Part shown: positions 1-5,525 of the stretch, piece by piece
How positions within the stretch are numbered: position 1 is the stretch's first letter
Layout of the letters: every line of letters starts with the position of its first letter
Assembly: GCA_913056345.1 (NCBI GenBank)
Contig: CAJXMH010000014.1
Coordinates: forward strand, 1-64,000
Source: an uncultured Flavobacteriales bacterium
GTDB taxonomy: Bacteria > Bacteroidota > Bacteroidia > Flavobacteriales_E > Vicingaceae
Direction: 5' to 3'
DNA length: 64,000 nucleotides
The notes under the pieces: model-generated
What the model was told of the DNA's origin: nothing
The model's database searches: none
What the model saw: the letters and a program-made list of their open reading frames with translations, nothing else
Made by a program: the position numbers and the translations under genes

Positions 1-81
1 CTTTTCTGCTAGTTTGGGCTCAAATTCTGCAATGTCTCCAAATTTTTTTAGGTCTTTAGGATTGTAATAAGACTTTTCCAT
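1..81 (-). CDS. Carboxymuconolactone decarboxylase (CMD) family protein, N-terminal fragment
   Basis: Only the first 27 codons lie in the window; the frame starts at an ATG (complement of 79-81) and is open to the left edge. The visible N-terminus contains YYNPKDLKKFGDIAEF, which I recognise from the start of Bacteroidota CMD/AhpD-like proteins. The family are small helical proteins, some with a peroxidase-type CxxC; that part lies outside the window, so activity cannot be judged. Identification rests on this short stretch alone. Confidence 0.55.
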   Translation of the reverse strand, partial: MEKSYYNPKDLKKFGDIAEFEPKLAEK

Positions 82-255
82 ACTGTGTTTTTAAAAAATT
101 GAAGCTCCAAATTAAGCATAAAGCGCAGCGTAATTAGAAATAAACAGCTTTATACAAGACGCATTTTTAAGTAAAGAGTTTTTCAAAATCGATAATCGCA
201 GATCTAGCTGATTTACAACCTCACTCTAGACTTATTTATTTAAACCACACTTTGA

Positions 256-378
256 TTCTTGCTTTGCATCAGCCACCATACGGTAGAATCTCACTGTAAG
301 AGCCTGATTGCCAAATTGAGAGTACGCAACATTGCCGGTTTGGTGAAGTATGCGGTGGAGAATGGGGTGTTGGATTGA
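256..378 (+). pseudogene. Remnant of a LuxR/NarL-type regulator C-terminus (copy 1)
   Basis: An in-frame stop (253-255) is followed by 40 open codons ending at a TGA (376-378). They read as the second half of a LuxR-type helix-turn-helix: ISHHTVESH, then LIAKLRVRNIAGLVKYAV and a short tail. The N-terminal receiver and the first HTH helices are absent, so this cannot be a working regulator. Positions 255-379 align without gaps to 3408-3532 (113 of 125 bases identical by my count). This copy has changes such as R to C and G to R at positions usually basic or Gly, as expected for drift without selection. Confidence 0.75.
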
Positions 379-386
379 GGAAATGG

Positions 387-401
387 AGGATTACAAATCC
401 T
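387..401. repeat. REP-like palindrome (AGGATT aca AATCCT)
   Basis: A 15-base inverted repeat sits just behind LuxR remnant 1. It shares its core with the palindromes at 2725-2745, 3364-3384, 4391-4410 and 5112-5134. This spacer is ACA, not GCA or TGC, so it is the most diverged copy. Confidence 0.55.
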
Positions 402-443
402 GCGAAAACGTGTAAAGACTAGGAGATTTCGAGTTTGAATCTG

Positions 444-761
444 CTAATCAGCTGTTTTCTTTCTAGTGACATACCTTATACCTATAAGCAAGAGTACAGC
501 TGAAGAAGTGTAGAATAAACCTTCTTTTGCTGTAATTAATTTAAGTTTTGCTGTTTTGGTTTTATTCTGTCTCTTACGCTTAAATTTATCTTTATCTTCA
601 ATAGTTCCTCCATAAAATCCTTTTGGCACATAAACCATTGCATTCGCTTTAGTCAGAAGTTTTTTACCTTCAAAATAATGATAGCCCGAAAAAACTAATC
701 CGAAAAAAGCGATGAGTATTGTAAAATTTGCAATGTCAAGAAACTTTGATTTCAATCTCAT
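444..761 (-). CDS. Small membrane protein of unknown function
   Basis: This 105-residue protein has two predicted membrane segments, near residues 12-30 (NFTILIAFFGLVFSG) and residues 83-97 (SSAVLLLIGIRYV). They are separated by a strongly basic stretch (KDKFKRKRQNKTKTAK, about 57-72) that should lie on the cytoplasmic side. It ends in a short Lys/Arg-rich tail. I do not recognise the family. It stands alone in the accessory region with no operon partner. The ATG and length are plausible, but coding status rests on composition and topology only. Confidence 0.5.
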   Translation of the reverse strand: MRLKSKFLDIANFTILIAFFGLVFSGYHYFEGKKLLTKANAMVYVPKGFYGGTIEDKDKFKRKRQNKTKTAKLKLITAKEGLFYTSSAVLLLIGIRYVTRKKTAD

Positions 762-836
762 AATTAAACTTTAATGCCAATCAATCCTTACTAAAATAAA
801 TTTGAGTGCTAGAATTTGAATACTTCAATCATCCTA

Positions 837-1214
837 TTAGCTGCGATTCCCTTTTCTTATATTATCATTTCTCCAAAGTGGTTGATAATTTGTGTAATGA
901 CATAAAAGTAAAATGTCTTTACTACATTTTGCTGAAGAAATAGGTTTTATATGGTCAAGATCCCATTGATCTCTATTATCCCAGCTCATCCCTTTTGAGA
1001 ATTTGCTTTCTATGTATTTTATGAATTCCCTTCCGCTACAACCTAAAATTTTCCAAGTTGGGCTGCTACCTTTTTTATTATTTGAATGTGACCATCCTAA
1101 CATTTCTTTCTTGTTTGTATCGAACCTATCTAGCCCTTGCTTTATGTGCCTTCCAACACGATGTTTAATTTCTGCTTCGATATCGTAATACGGAATTGAA
1201 GAAGAGTTAGCCAT
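837..1214 (-). CDS. HNH endonuclease-like protein
   Basis: This 125-residue protein carries an HNH nuclease signature in its C-terminal half. LDHIKP (residues 86-91) supplies the Asp-His that begins the beta-beta-alpha-metal fold, HYTNYQPLW (106-114) holds the central Asn, and RNDNIRKGNR (115-124) completes the metal and DNA contacts. Single-domain HNH proteins of this size are common in phages and mobile islands, as homing or packaging nucleases or anti-phage components. No phage structural gene or methylase is nearby, so its role is open. The key residues look intact, so it may be active. The N-terminal half (1-55) is basic and unrecognised. Confidence 0.7.
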   Translation of the reverse strand: MANSSSIPYYDIEAEIKHRVGRHIKQGLDRFDTNKKEMLGWSHSNNKKGSSPTWKILGCSGREFIKYIESKFSKGMSWDNRDQWDLDHIKPISSAKCSKDILLLCHYTNYQPLWRNDNIRKGNRS

Positions 1215-1430
1215 AACATTTAGAATTATAGTGAATCTAACTTTGAAAATAAGTAATAAAAATACCCACAGAAAATTATATTAATGCTGTCTGCATGATG
1301 TTTTTCTTTGTGTTTTATAAACATAAATCCTTATCAAAACACTTGCAACGTTAAATATAAGAGATACTTCATAAACTCCTTCTTTTTTTGCTTAGCCACG
1401 CTCATTTGATGAATTAGCCTGTTTTAGTTC

Positions 1431-1682
1431 CTAATTAACGGACACTTTACCCTCCAATATTAAGTCGGAATTTTCACCTTCTTCGACGCATTTCTCACAT
1501 AAATACACTTCCCCGACCTTATTATCATTGATAAAATCTACTACAGATTTTAAAGTCACGCTACTTGCGCACCCTATTGATTGACAATTATTCCCAAAAG
1601 TTTTACTTGACACATCCATTATTGTATGATTGGGATAATGTCTGTAGTTGAATTTTATGTTCATTGTTCTATCAGAATTCAT
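1431..1682 (-). CDS. Small Cys-containing protein of unknown function
   Basis: This 83-residue protein has four cysteines in two pairs, near residues 33/38 (NNCQSIGC) and 62/65 (YLCEKC), as in a small zinc-ribbon-like fold, followed by an acidic tail. I do not recognise a family. It lies between the HNH gene and a small membrane-protein frame on the same strand, with over 200 bases on each side, so an operon is unlikely. The paired Cys pattern argues for a real protein, but support is thin. Confidence 0.4.
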   Translation of the reverse strand: MNSDRTMNIKFNYRHYPNHTIMDVSSKTFGNNCQSIGCASSVTLKSVVDFINDNKVGEVYLCEKCVEEGENSDLILEGKVSVN

Positions 1683-1944
1683 ATTTCTTTGAATATATTT
1701 AAAATTTTAAACCGCTCATATTCGACCAGCAGCAGAAGTCCTGCAGAATCGATTTATTCAAGCATTTTATCTTATAATCTCATTGCCATATCGTTAAACC
1801 CATAGAGGTATGCACTTAAGCAGCTTTCCACCTTCCCTAATTTTTTCCTAGAGGCTTTACTAAAAAGAGTGGCAGGTCTTCTAGTTCCTTTTTAACATTT
1901 AGTATTGTAGTTTCATTACTTTCATCTTATAGACTGAAAGGTAA

Positions 1945-2121
1945 TCATTTGTCGTCTTTTGTCGTGCCTTTTAATGCTTTTGCTACACTGGTAAAAGGTA
2001 TTCGATTGAGTGCCATTTTTACAAAAGAAAATACTCTTAGGTACTTCTCTTCCGGTAGAATTACTATAAAGAAACTCATCAAGGTCAGCCAACCAAATAT
2101 AATGAAGATTGTATTTATCAT
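1945..2121 (-). CDS. 58-residue putative membrane protein
   Basis: Reading the minus strand from an ATG at 2121 gives 58 codons and a TGA at 1945-1947. The product has one N-terminal membrane helix (about residues 3-22, INTIFIIFGWLTLMSFFIVI), then a Lys-rich segment ending in TTKDDK, which matches the layout of small single-pass membrane proteins. An overlapping plus-strand frame (1949-2179, TTG start) is a poorer candidate. No family is recognised and no clear ribosome site is seen. Confidence 0.3.
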   Translation of the reverse strand: MINTIFIIFGWLTLMSFFIVILPEEKYLRVFSFVKMALNRIPFTSVAKALKGTTKDDK

Positions 2122-2165
2122 AGGCTCTAATTTTTACTATATTTTTTATTTCTTAATCTTATCTA

Positions 2166-2290
2166 TTACAACATTTTAATAATTCCCTACATTCTTTTGG
2201 CATAATGCCTTTTAACTGCGTGATTTTCATGTTTTGTTAAATGATTGACACTAAAGTTCTATAAAGGAATTTGATACCCAAAGGACAACC
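2166..2290 (+). repeat. Degenerate direct repeat, copy A
   Basis: It shares with copy B (2418-2530) the ordered blocks TTACAACATTTT, CCTTTTAACTGC, ATTCAT/TTTCAT and AAGGACAA, separated by variable gaps. Copy A contains an extra stretch of about 11 bases before CCTTTTAACTGC. It looks like an old duplication or two diverged members of a dispersed family. Confidence 0.45.
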
Positions 2291-2417
2291 ACATTAATAT
2301 CTTAAAATCAATTAGTTACAAATATGAGTGAGACATATTCTTCAAAACCAGACAGAGTGGTGACTGAGCTTTTGGTTTTAAATATTGATTCTGAGAGATC
2401 ATTCTTTACTATATATA

Positions 2418-2530
2418 TTACAACATTTTTATAAATTCCTAACATACCTTTTAACTGCATGAAATTCATTACATTAAAATTCATTGATTTTAAAGATTTG
2501 TAAGGGCACTTGCTTCCGAAAAGGACAATC
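2418..2530 (+). repeat. Degenerate direct repeat, copy B
   Basis: Counterpart of copy A (2166-2290), with the same block order. It ends in AAGGACAATCCCGC and runs directly into the GCTTTTGATTAACT motif that also flanks the perfect REP at 4391-4410. This ties the direct repeat to the REP family. Confidence 0.45.
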
Positions 2531-2584
2531 CCGCTTTTGATTAACTATTGTGATACACTGCTTCGCATGATTTGCAACCGGATA

Positions 2585-2632
2585 GCGCGGACGTCTTCGT
2601 CCGTGCAATAAAGTCCCGGACTTGCAGTCCGG
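2585..2632. repeat. Two adjacent GC-rich palindromes
   Basis: GCGCGGACG-TCTT-CGTCCGTGC (2585-2606) is followed by CCGGAC-TTGCA-GTCCGG (2616-2632). Both form tight hairpins and are far more GC-rich than their surroundings. Such paired hairpins are typical of REP/BIME-like elements, and a broken RAYT transposase of the kind that mobilises them lies 2 kb away. Confidence 0.6.
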
Positions 2633-2667
2633 AAAACGGTTATTGACTCTCCACAGCAACGCTAAAT

Positions 2668-2701
2668 AAAAAGCTCCAACTGTTTAAACAGTTGGAGCTT
2701 T
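2668..2701 (-). terminator. Intrinsic terminator behind the yefM-yoeB pair
   Basis: A perfect 32-base palindrome (GCTCCAACTGTTT paired with AAACAGTTGGAGC, flanked by A and T runs). On the minus strand the hairpin is followed by TTTTTATTT. It lies 86 bases past the yoeB stop on that strand and could act in both directions. Confidence 0.7.
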
Positions 2702-2724
2702 AATTCATTTCCGTTGTCCCGCTC

Positions 2725-2745
2725 CGCAGGATTTGCAATCCTGCG
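2725..2745. repeat. REP-like palindrome
   Basis: CGCAGGATT-TGC-AATCCTGCG, a 21-base palindrome preceded by GCTC. It is the same family as 3364-3384, 4391-4410 and 5112-5134. It sits between yoeB and its terminator. Confidence 0.65.
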
Positions 2746-2786
2746 CTAGACTTACCGCTTTAAAAAACATTCTACTTTGCCCTTCT

Positions 2787-3041
2787 TTAATAATGATACC
2801 GACATTGAAGTACTCTAATTTGTCCTTTATCAATACGGTAAACTAAGCGATGTTTCAAAGTTATTCTTCTCGACCAATATCCCGATAGTTGATGTTTCAA
2901 GGGTTCAGGTGATCCTTTTCCTTGAAAAGGGTTCCGATGGATGTCTTTCAACAAGCTATTTATCTTTTTCAAGACTTTTTTATCCTGACGTTGCCAATAC
3001 AAATAGTCTTCCCACCCTTGGTCTAAGAAAATAACTACCAT
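2787..3041 (-). CDS. yoeB: YoeB-family mRNA interferase toxin
   Basis: This 84-residue toxin is the usual YoeB length and keeps the residues known from E. coli YoeB at identical positions: Glu46 (in SPEPLKH), Arg65 (in KHRLVYRI), His83 and C-terminal Tyr84 (CRYHY). YoeB cleaves mRNA in the ribosomal A site. The gene follows the YefM-type antitoxin with a one-base start/stop overlap, the normal antitoxin-first order, so translation is probably coupled. Such pairs are usually autorepressed by the complex. Everything needed for activity is visible. Confidence 0.93.
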   Translation of the reverse strand: MVVIFLDQGWEDYLYWQRQDKKVLKKINSLLKDIHRNPFQGKGSPEPLKHQLSGYWSRRITLKHRLVYRIDKGQIRVLQCRYHY

Positions 3042-3292
3042 TATTCTCGCAATTCTTTAATCTCCCCCTTGCCTGCTTGATCAGCCTCTACTGCTTTTAG
3101 CAAACGCTCGGCATTTTTAGGGCTGCTTAATAAATGAAAAGTCTCTTGCAGACTAGTGTATTCACTTTTACTAATCAAGACCATGTCCTTTCCCTTTGGT
3201 CTTTTAATAAACAAAGGTTTGCCCATCTCAAATACCTTCTCAAAATAAGCTTTCATGTTTTGTCTAAAGTCAGTTAATGTAGTAATATCCAT
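3041..3292 (-). CDS. yefM: YefM/Phd-family antitoxin
   Basis: This 83-residue protein has the Phd/YefM N-terminal DNA-binding fold: start MDITTLTDFRQNMKAYF, then PLFIKRPKGKDMVLISKSEY at about 27-46. The C-terminal tail (about 55-83) is flexible and charged, and in this family it wraps and inhibits the toxin. It is the first gene of a two-gene operon with yoeB. The upstream 115 bases hold the promoter and probably an operator, but I could not pick out a clear palindromic operator there; the nearest palindrome is the REP at 3364-3384. Confidence 0.92.
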   Translation of the reverse strand: MDITTLTDFRQNMKAYFEKVFEMGKPLFIKRPKGKDMVLISKSEYTSLQETFHLLSSPKNAERLLKAVEADQAGKGEIKELRE

Positions 3293-3363
3293 GCTCTAAA
3301 GATTTAACCCTTGCTTACAAAGATAATTAATAAATGTACAGCATTACGTACGCATTAAATTGT

Positions 3364-3384
3364 CGTAGGATTGCAAATCCTGCG
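3364..3384. repeat. REP-like palindrome beside LuxR remnant 2
   Basis: CGTAGGATT-GCA-AATCCTGCG, one wobble pair from perfect. It lies 24 bases before LuxR remnant 2, whereas the REP-like element of remnant 1 lies just behind that copy. The two debris types therefore co-occur but not in a fixed arrangement. Confidence 0.6.
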
Positions 3385-3408
3385 GAGCGTGTTTAAACAA
3401 CACTATAA

Positions 3409-3531
3409 TTCTTGCTATGCATCAGCCACCATACGGTAGAGTCTCACCGTAAGAATTTAATTGCCAAGTTGGGAGTACGCAACATTGCCGGCTTGGTGAA
3501 GTATGCGGTGGAAAGTGGGGTGTTGGATTGA
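3409..3531 (+). pseudogene. Remnant of a LuxR/NarL-type regulator C-terminus (copy 2)
   Basis: A TAA (3406-3408) is followed by 40 codons and a TGA (3529-3531). They encode the recognition and dimer helices of a LuxR-type HTH: CISHHTVESHRKNL, then AKLGVRNIAGLVKYAV. This copy keeps the consensus better than copy 1 (256-378). No receiver domain or promoter precedes it. The intact parent is not in this window and is presumably elsewhere in the genome. Confidence 0.78.
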
Positions 3532-3686
3532 GAAGAACTGAAGATGAAAAATAGAGCGAGCGGCTACATTTTAAAAAATACCAGCAAAGCCGAATTGCAA
3601 TTTAATTTTCTTGAAAATTTCAGATATAAATTAGGGCTTAATATTTAAAATTGACGAATATAAAGACAAATAATTTAAATTTGAAT

Positions 3687-4340
3687 ATGAAATCATCAAC
3701 CCTTTTATTTCTTTTATTATGCTCAATATTCAATTCATTTTCACAAAGCCATAAAAAGCATCTTATCGGAGTAAATGGAGGCATCTCTATTCCTATACCA
3801 GACTACAGCAAACATAGAGCATATGCTGTAACAGGTGCATCTTTATTTTTAAACTACAACTATTCCTTCAAAAAGAAACTTGCTGCTACGATTAATATAG
3901 GGTTCGGTAATAACAAGGAAAACAAAGATCAATACAGAAACTTCGAAGGTAGTAGAAGAATCCATAATGTTGGATATTCAGTTCTTGGAGTTAGAGTGAG
4001 CTTTGGCGATAGATTAAGAGCTTATGTAAATCCTGTGGTTGGAGTTGGTTCATATCATACAATAGGTGCCGATGGAGTCGCTTATTTCTATTCAAATGGG
4101 CTAAAGCAAGAATATAAATTTAATCAAGAAGATACTAAGTTAGTTCTTGGTTTAATGTATGGCGGTTCAATTGGCACACTTTATCAATTATCCGAAAAAA
4201 TCAGTGTTACTATTAATCTACTTGTATTAAACTCTGATTTTAAAGAAATTGATGTTGATTATTATAATAATAGAACTATTCAATATGATCAATGGTACTC
4301 CACTGCAAACTTTACTTTAGGTATTGGATATAGTTTTTAG
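3687..4340 (+). CDS. Secreted outer-membrane beta-barrel-like protein
   Basis: From the ATG at 3687 the protein has 217 residues. It starts with a signal peptide (MKSSTLLFLLLCSIFNSFSQ, cleavage after about residue 19). The rest alternates amphipathic strands with glycines and ends in the aromatic GIGYSF, as outer-membrane barrels of the porin/OmpW-like class do. An in-frame TTG at 3651 would add 12 residues before the signal and is less likely. It is flanked by LuxR remnant 2 and a REP. No ligand or function can be inferred. Confidence 0.68.
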   Translation: MKSSTLLFLLLCSIFNSFSQSHKKHLIGVNGGISIPIPDYSKHRAYAVTGASLFLNYNYSFKKKLAATINIGFGNNKENKDQYRNFEGSRRIHNVGYSVLGVRVSFGDRLRAYVNPVVGVGSYHTIGADGVAYFYSNGLKQEYKFNQEDTKLVLGLMYGGSIGTLYQLSEKISVTINLLVLNSDFKEIDVDYYNNRTIQYDQWYSTANFTLGIGYSF

Positions 4341-4390
4341 CAGAAAAAGCTGAAAGAGAAACTTACCATAGCCAAACGGTGCTCCGCTTC

Positions 4391-4410
4391 GCAGGATTTG
4401 CAAATCCTGC
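4391..4410. repeat. Perfect REP palindrome upstream of the RAYT
   Basis: GCAGGATTTGCAAATCCTGC is an exact 20-base palindrome, preceded by GCTCCGCTTC and followed by TTTTGATTAACTGTTGTGATA. It lies 110 bases before the transposase pseudogene, the arrangement seen when RAYTs are flanked by the REPs they recognise. Confidence 0.75.
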
Positions 4411-4520
4411 TTTTGATTAACTGTTGTGATAACCTAGATTAAGCAGAACATTTCATTCGTTTTTATTGCGAATTAAGCCATTCAAAATTTTACTATTTTG
4501 GTTTAATCAAACAAGGGGTA

Positions 4521-5081
4521 AAACATACTATTAAAGAAAATAAGAGTTATTTCTTAACCATGACAATCGTTGATTGGGTAGATGTATTCTGTCGCAAAGA
4601 ACAAAGAGACATCATGGTAAATGCTTTAAAGTATTGCATAGCTGAAAAAGGACTGAACGTTTATGCCTATTGCATCATGACAAATCATGTTCATTTAATC
4701 GCAAATTGCAACGAACCTTTTCAATTAAAAGACACCATCCGGGATTTAAAGAAGTACACTTCAAAGGCCATTATTCGTGAAATAAAAAATGGGAAAGAAA
4801 GCAGAAGATCATGGTTGCTAGAAAAGTTTGAGAATGCTGGCAAAAAATCTGTAAAAAACAAAACCTACAAAGTGTGGCAAACAGGCAACCATGCGATTGA
4901 ATTATACAACAGTAAGTTTAGTTGGAGAAAGGTGAATTACATTCATTAAAATCCCGTAAAGGCAGGCTTCGTAAAGCGTGCTGAGGATTGGATTTATTCT
5001 TCTGCATCAAACTATTTGGATGAAGAGGAAAATATTCTAGCTGAGGTTAGCTGCCTAACAGTACCTTTAGGTAATCACTAG
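4521..5081 (+). pseudogene. REP-associated tyrosine transposase (RAYT, IS200-like Y1 family), broken
   Basis: The frame encodes a Y1/HUH transposase: TIVDWVDVF near the start, the metal-binding HUH motif in CIMTNHVHLIA (about 4669-4701), and KVWQTGNHAIELYN further on. Two defects are visible. The homologous beta strand (KHTIKENKSYFLT) begins at 4521, but no start codon precedes it and the first ATG is at 4560. A TAA at 4947-4949 also interrupts the frame where the family reads YIHxNPV; the same frame then continues NPVKAGFVKRAEDWIYSSAS to a TAG at 5079-5081. Full length with the stop ignored is about 186 codons, normal for the family. A read-through product is unlikely. Confidence 0.88.
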
Positions 5082-5088
5082 CATTAAA

Positions 5089-5134
5089 TTGCCGCAGGTT
5101 GCCGCAGGTTGCCGCAGGATTGCAAATCCTGCGG
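5089..5134 (+). repeat. Tandem TTGCCGCAGG x3 running into a REP palindrome
   Basis: TTGCCGCAGG occurs three times in a row (5089-5118). The third copy forms the left arm of CCGCAGGAT-TGCAA-ATCCTGCGG (5112-5134), and GAGCG follows. This looks like slippage or repeated insertion at a REP end. It lies 8 bases past the RAYT pseudogene, opposite the upstream REP at 4391-4410. Confidence 0.72.
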
Positions 5135-5200
5135 AGCGTTACTATTTAATGTTCAGGGTCTTGAGTAAATTTCCGTTGTCCTTGCCTTTGCGTAGCTTTT

Positions 5201-5225
5201 TCCAACTAGGGCTTTCGCCTACACT
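5201..5225 (-). repeat. Degenerate copy of the tRNA-Gln 3' end
   Basis: These 25 bases match the tRNA-Gln 3' segment at 5321-5345 at 19 positions, including the block ACTAGGGCT, in the same orientation and exactly 120 bases away. A partial 3'-end copy next to a tRNA is what an old integration leaves behind. The match is short and could be chance. Confidence 0.35.
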
Positions 5226-5269
5226 GCGTTACGGACGGATAGACTTCTTCGCCCTAAATTCTTAATCAT

Positions 5270-5304
5270 AAAAAAGCTCTGACTGTATTCACAATCAGAG
5301 CTTT
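5270..5304 (-). terminator. Terminator of the tRNA-Gln gene
   Basis: On the minus strand, GCTCTGATTGT-GAAT-ACAGTCAGAGC forms an 11-base stem with one G-T mismatch, followed by TTTTTT. It lies 14 bases past the tRNA 3' end. Confidence 0.78.
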
Positions 5305-5318
5305 CAATTAAAATTAGT

Positions 5319-5390
5319 TGTCCGACTAGGGCTCGAACCTAGACTCTTCTGGACCAAAACCAGACGTGTTGCCAGTTACACCATCGGACA
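5319..5390 (-). tRNA. tRNA-Gln (anticodon TTG)
   Basis: A 72-base cloverleaf is readable on the minus strand. The acceptor TGTCCGA pairs with TCGGACA, the D arm is present, the anticodon stem TCTGG/CCAGA encloses TTTTGGT with anticodon TTG, and the T arm CTAGG-TTCGAGC-CCTAG is normal. CCA is not encoded. The 3' end faces the repeat-rich accessory region. Confidence 0.95.
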
Positions 5391-5408
5391 GTTTCCCTTG
5401 CGGGACGA

Positions 5409-5416
5409 CAAAATTA
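5409..5416 (-). promoter_or_regulatory. Putative -7 box for tRNA-Gln
   Basis: TAATTTTG on the minus strand fits the Bacteroidota -7 consensus TAnnTTTG and lies 19 bases before the tRNA 5' end. A TTG for the -33 element occurs at 5442-5444, with a spacing (25) slightly long. Confidence 0.45.
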
Positions 5417-5525
5417 GAAAAATTCTTTAATACTTTTTATTCAATCTTAACAAAAACTATTTTCGCTTCATCCGCTTAAGTTTTTTAAATTCGCAGCTTA
5501 CTCTTGACTTACTCAAACTCAAGTA

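Larger units (their letters stand above)
2122..2786. other. Gene-free mosaic of dispersed repeats
   Basis: No convincing gene lies in these 665 bases. The stretch holds two degenerate direct repeats (2166-2290, 2418-2530), a GTCC-type palindrome pair (2585-2632), a terminator (2668-2701) and a REP-like palindrome (2725-2745). The motif GCTTTTGATTAACT followed by rTTGTGATA appears at 2532-2554 and again next to the REP at 4408-4430. The motif ATTTCCGTTGTCC is shared by about 2707-2719 and 5169-5181. Confidence 0.5.

Noticed and set aside
1740-1890. Short minus-strand open stretch reading about RPATLFSKASRKKLGKV
   Set aside because: Open for about 40 codons but with no start codon and a TAA directly upstream; no family recognised, so not listed as a gene.
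1949-2179. 76-codon plus-strand frame starting at TTG
   Set aside because: Overlaps the better-formed minus-strand 58-codon frame, lacks a ribosome site or recognisable domain, and is Phe/Ile-rich by base composition.
2474-2659. 61-codon minus-strand frame
   Set aside because: It runs through the GC-rich palindromes (2585-2632) and the repeat mosaic; its sequence is repeat-derived.
837-3292. A complete prophage or defence island
   Set aside because: One HNH nuclease and one toxin-antitoxin pair are not enough; no integrase, capsid, tail, restriction or abortive-infection gene is readable.
3406-3531. A working small LuxR-type regulator
   Set aside because: Only 40 codons of the HTH end remain, with a stop directly before; the same truncated unit occurs at 253-378.
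5089-5134. CRISPR-like tandem repeat
   Set aside because: The unit is 10 bases, only three copies, with no spacers; it is a REP-end expansion. No CRISPR array or cas gene is seen.
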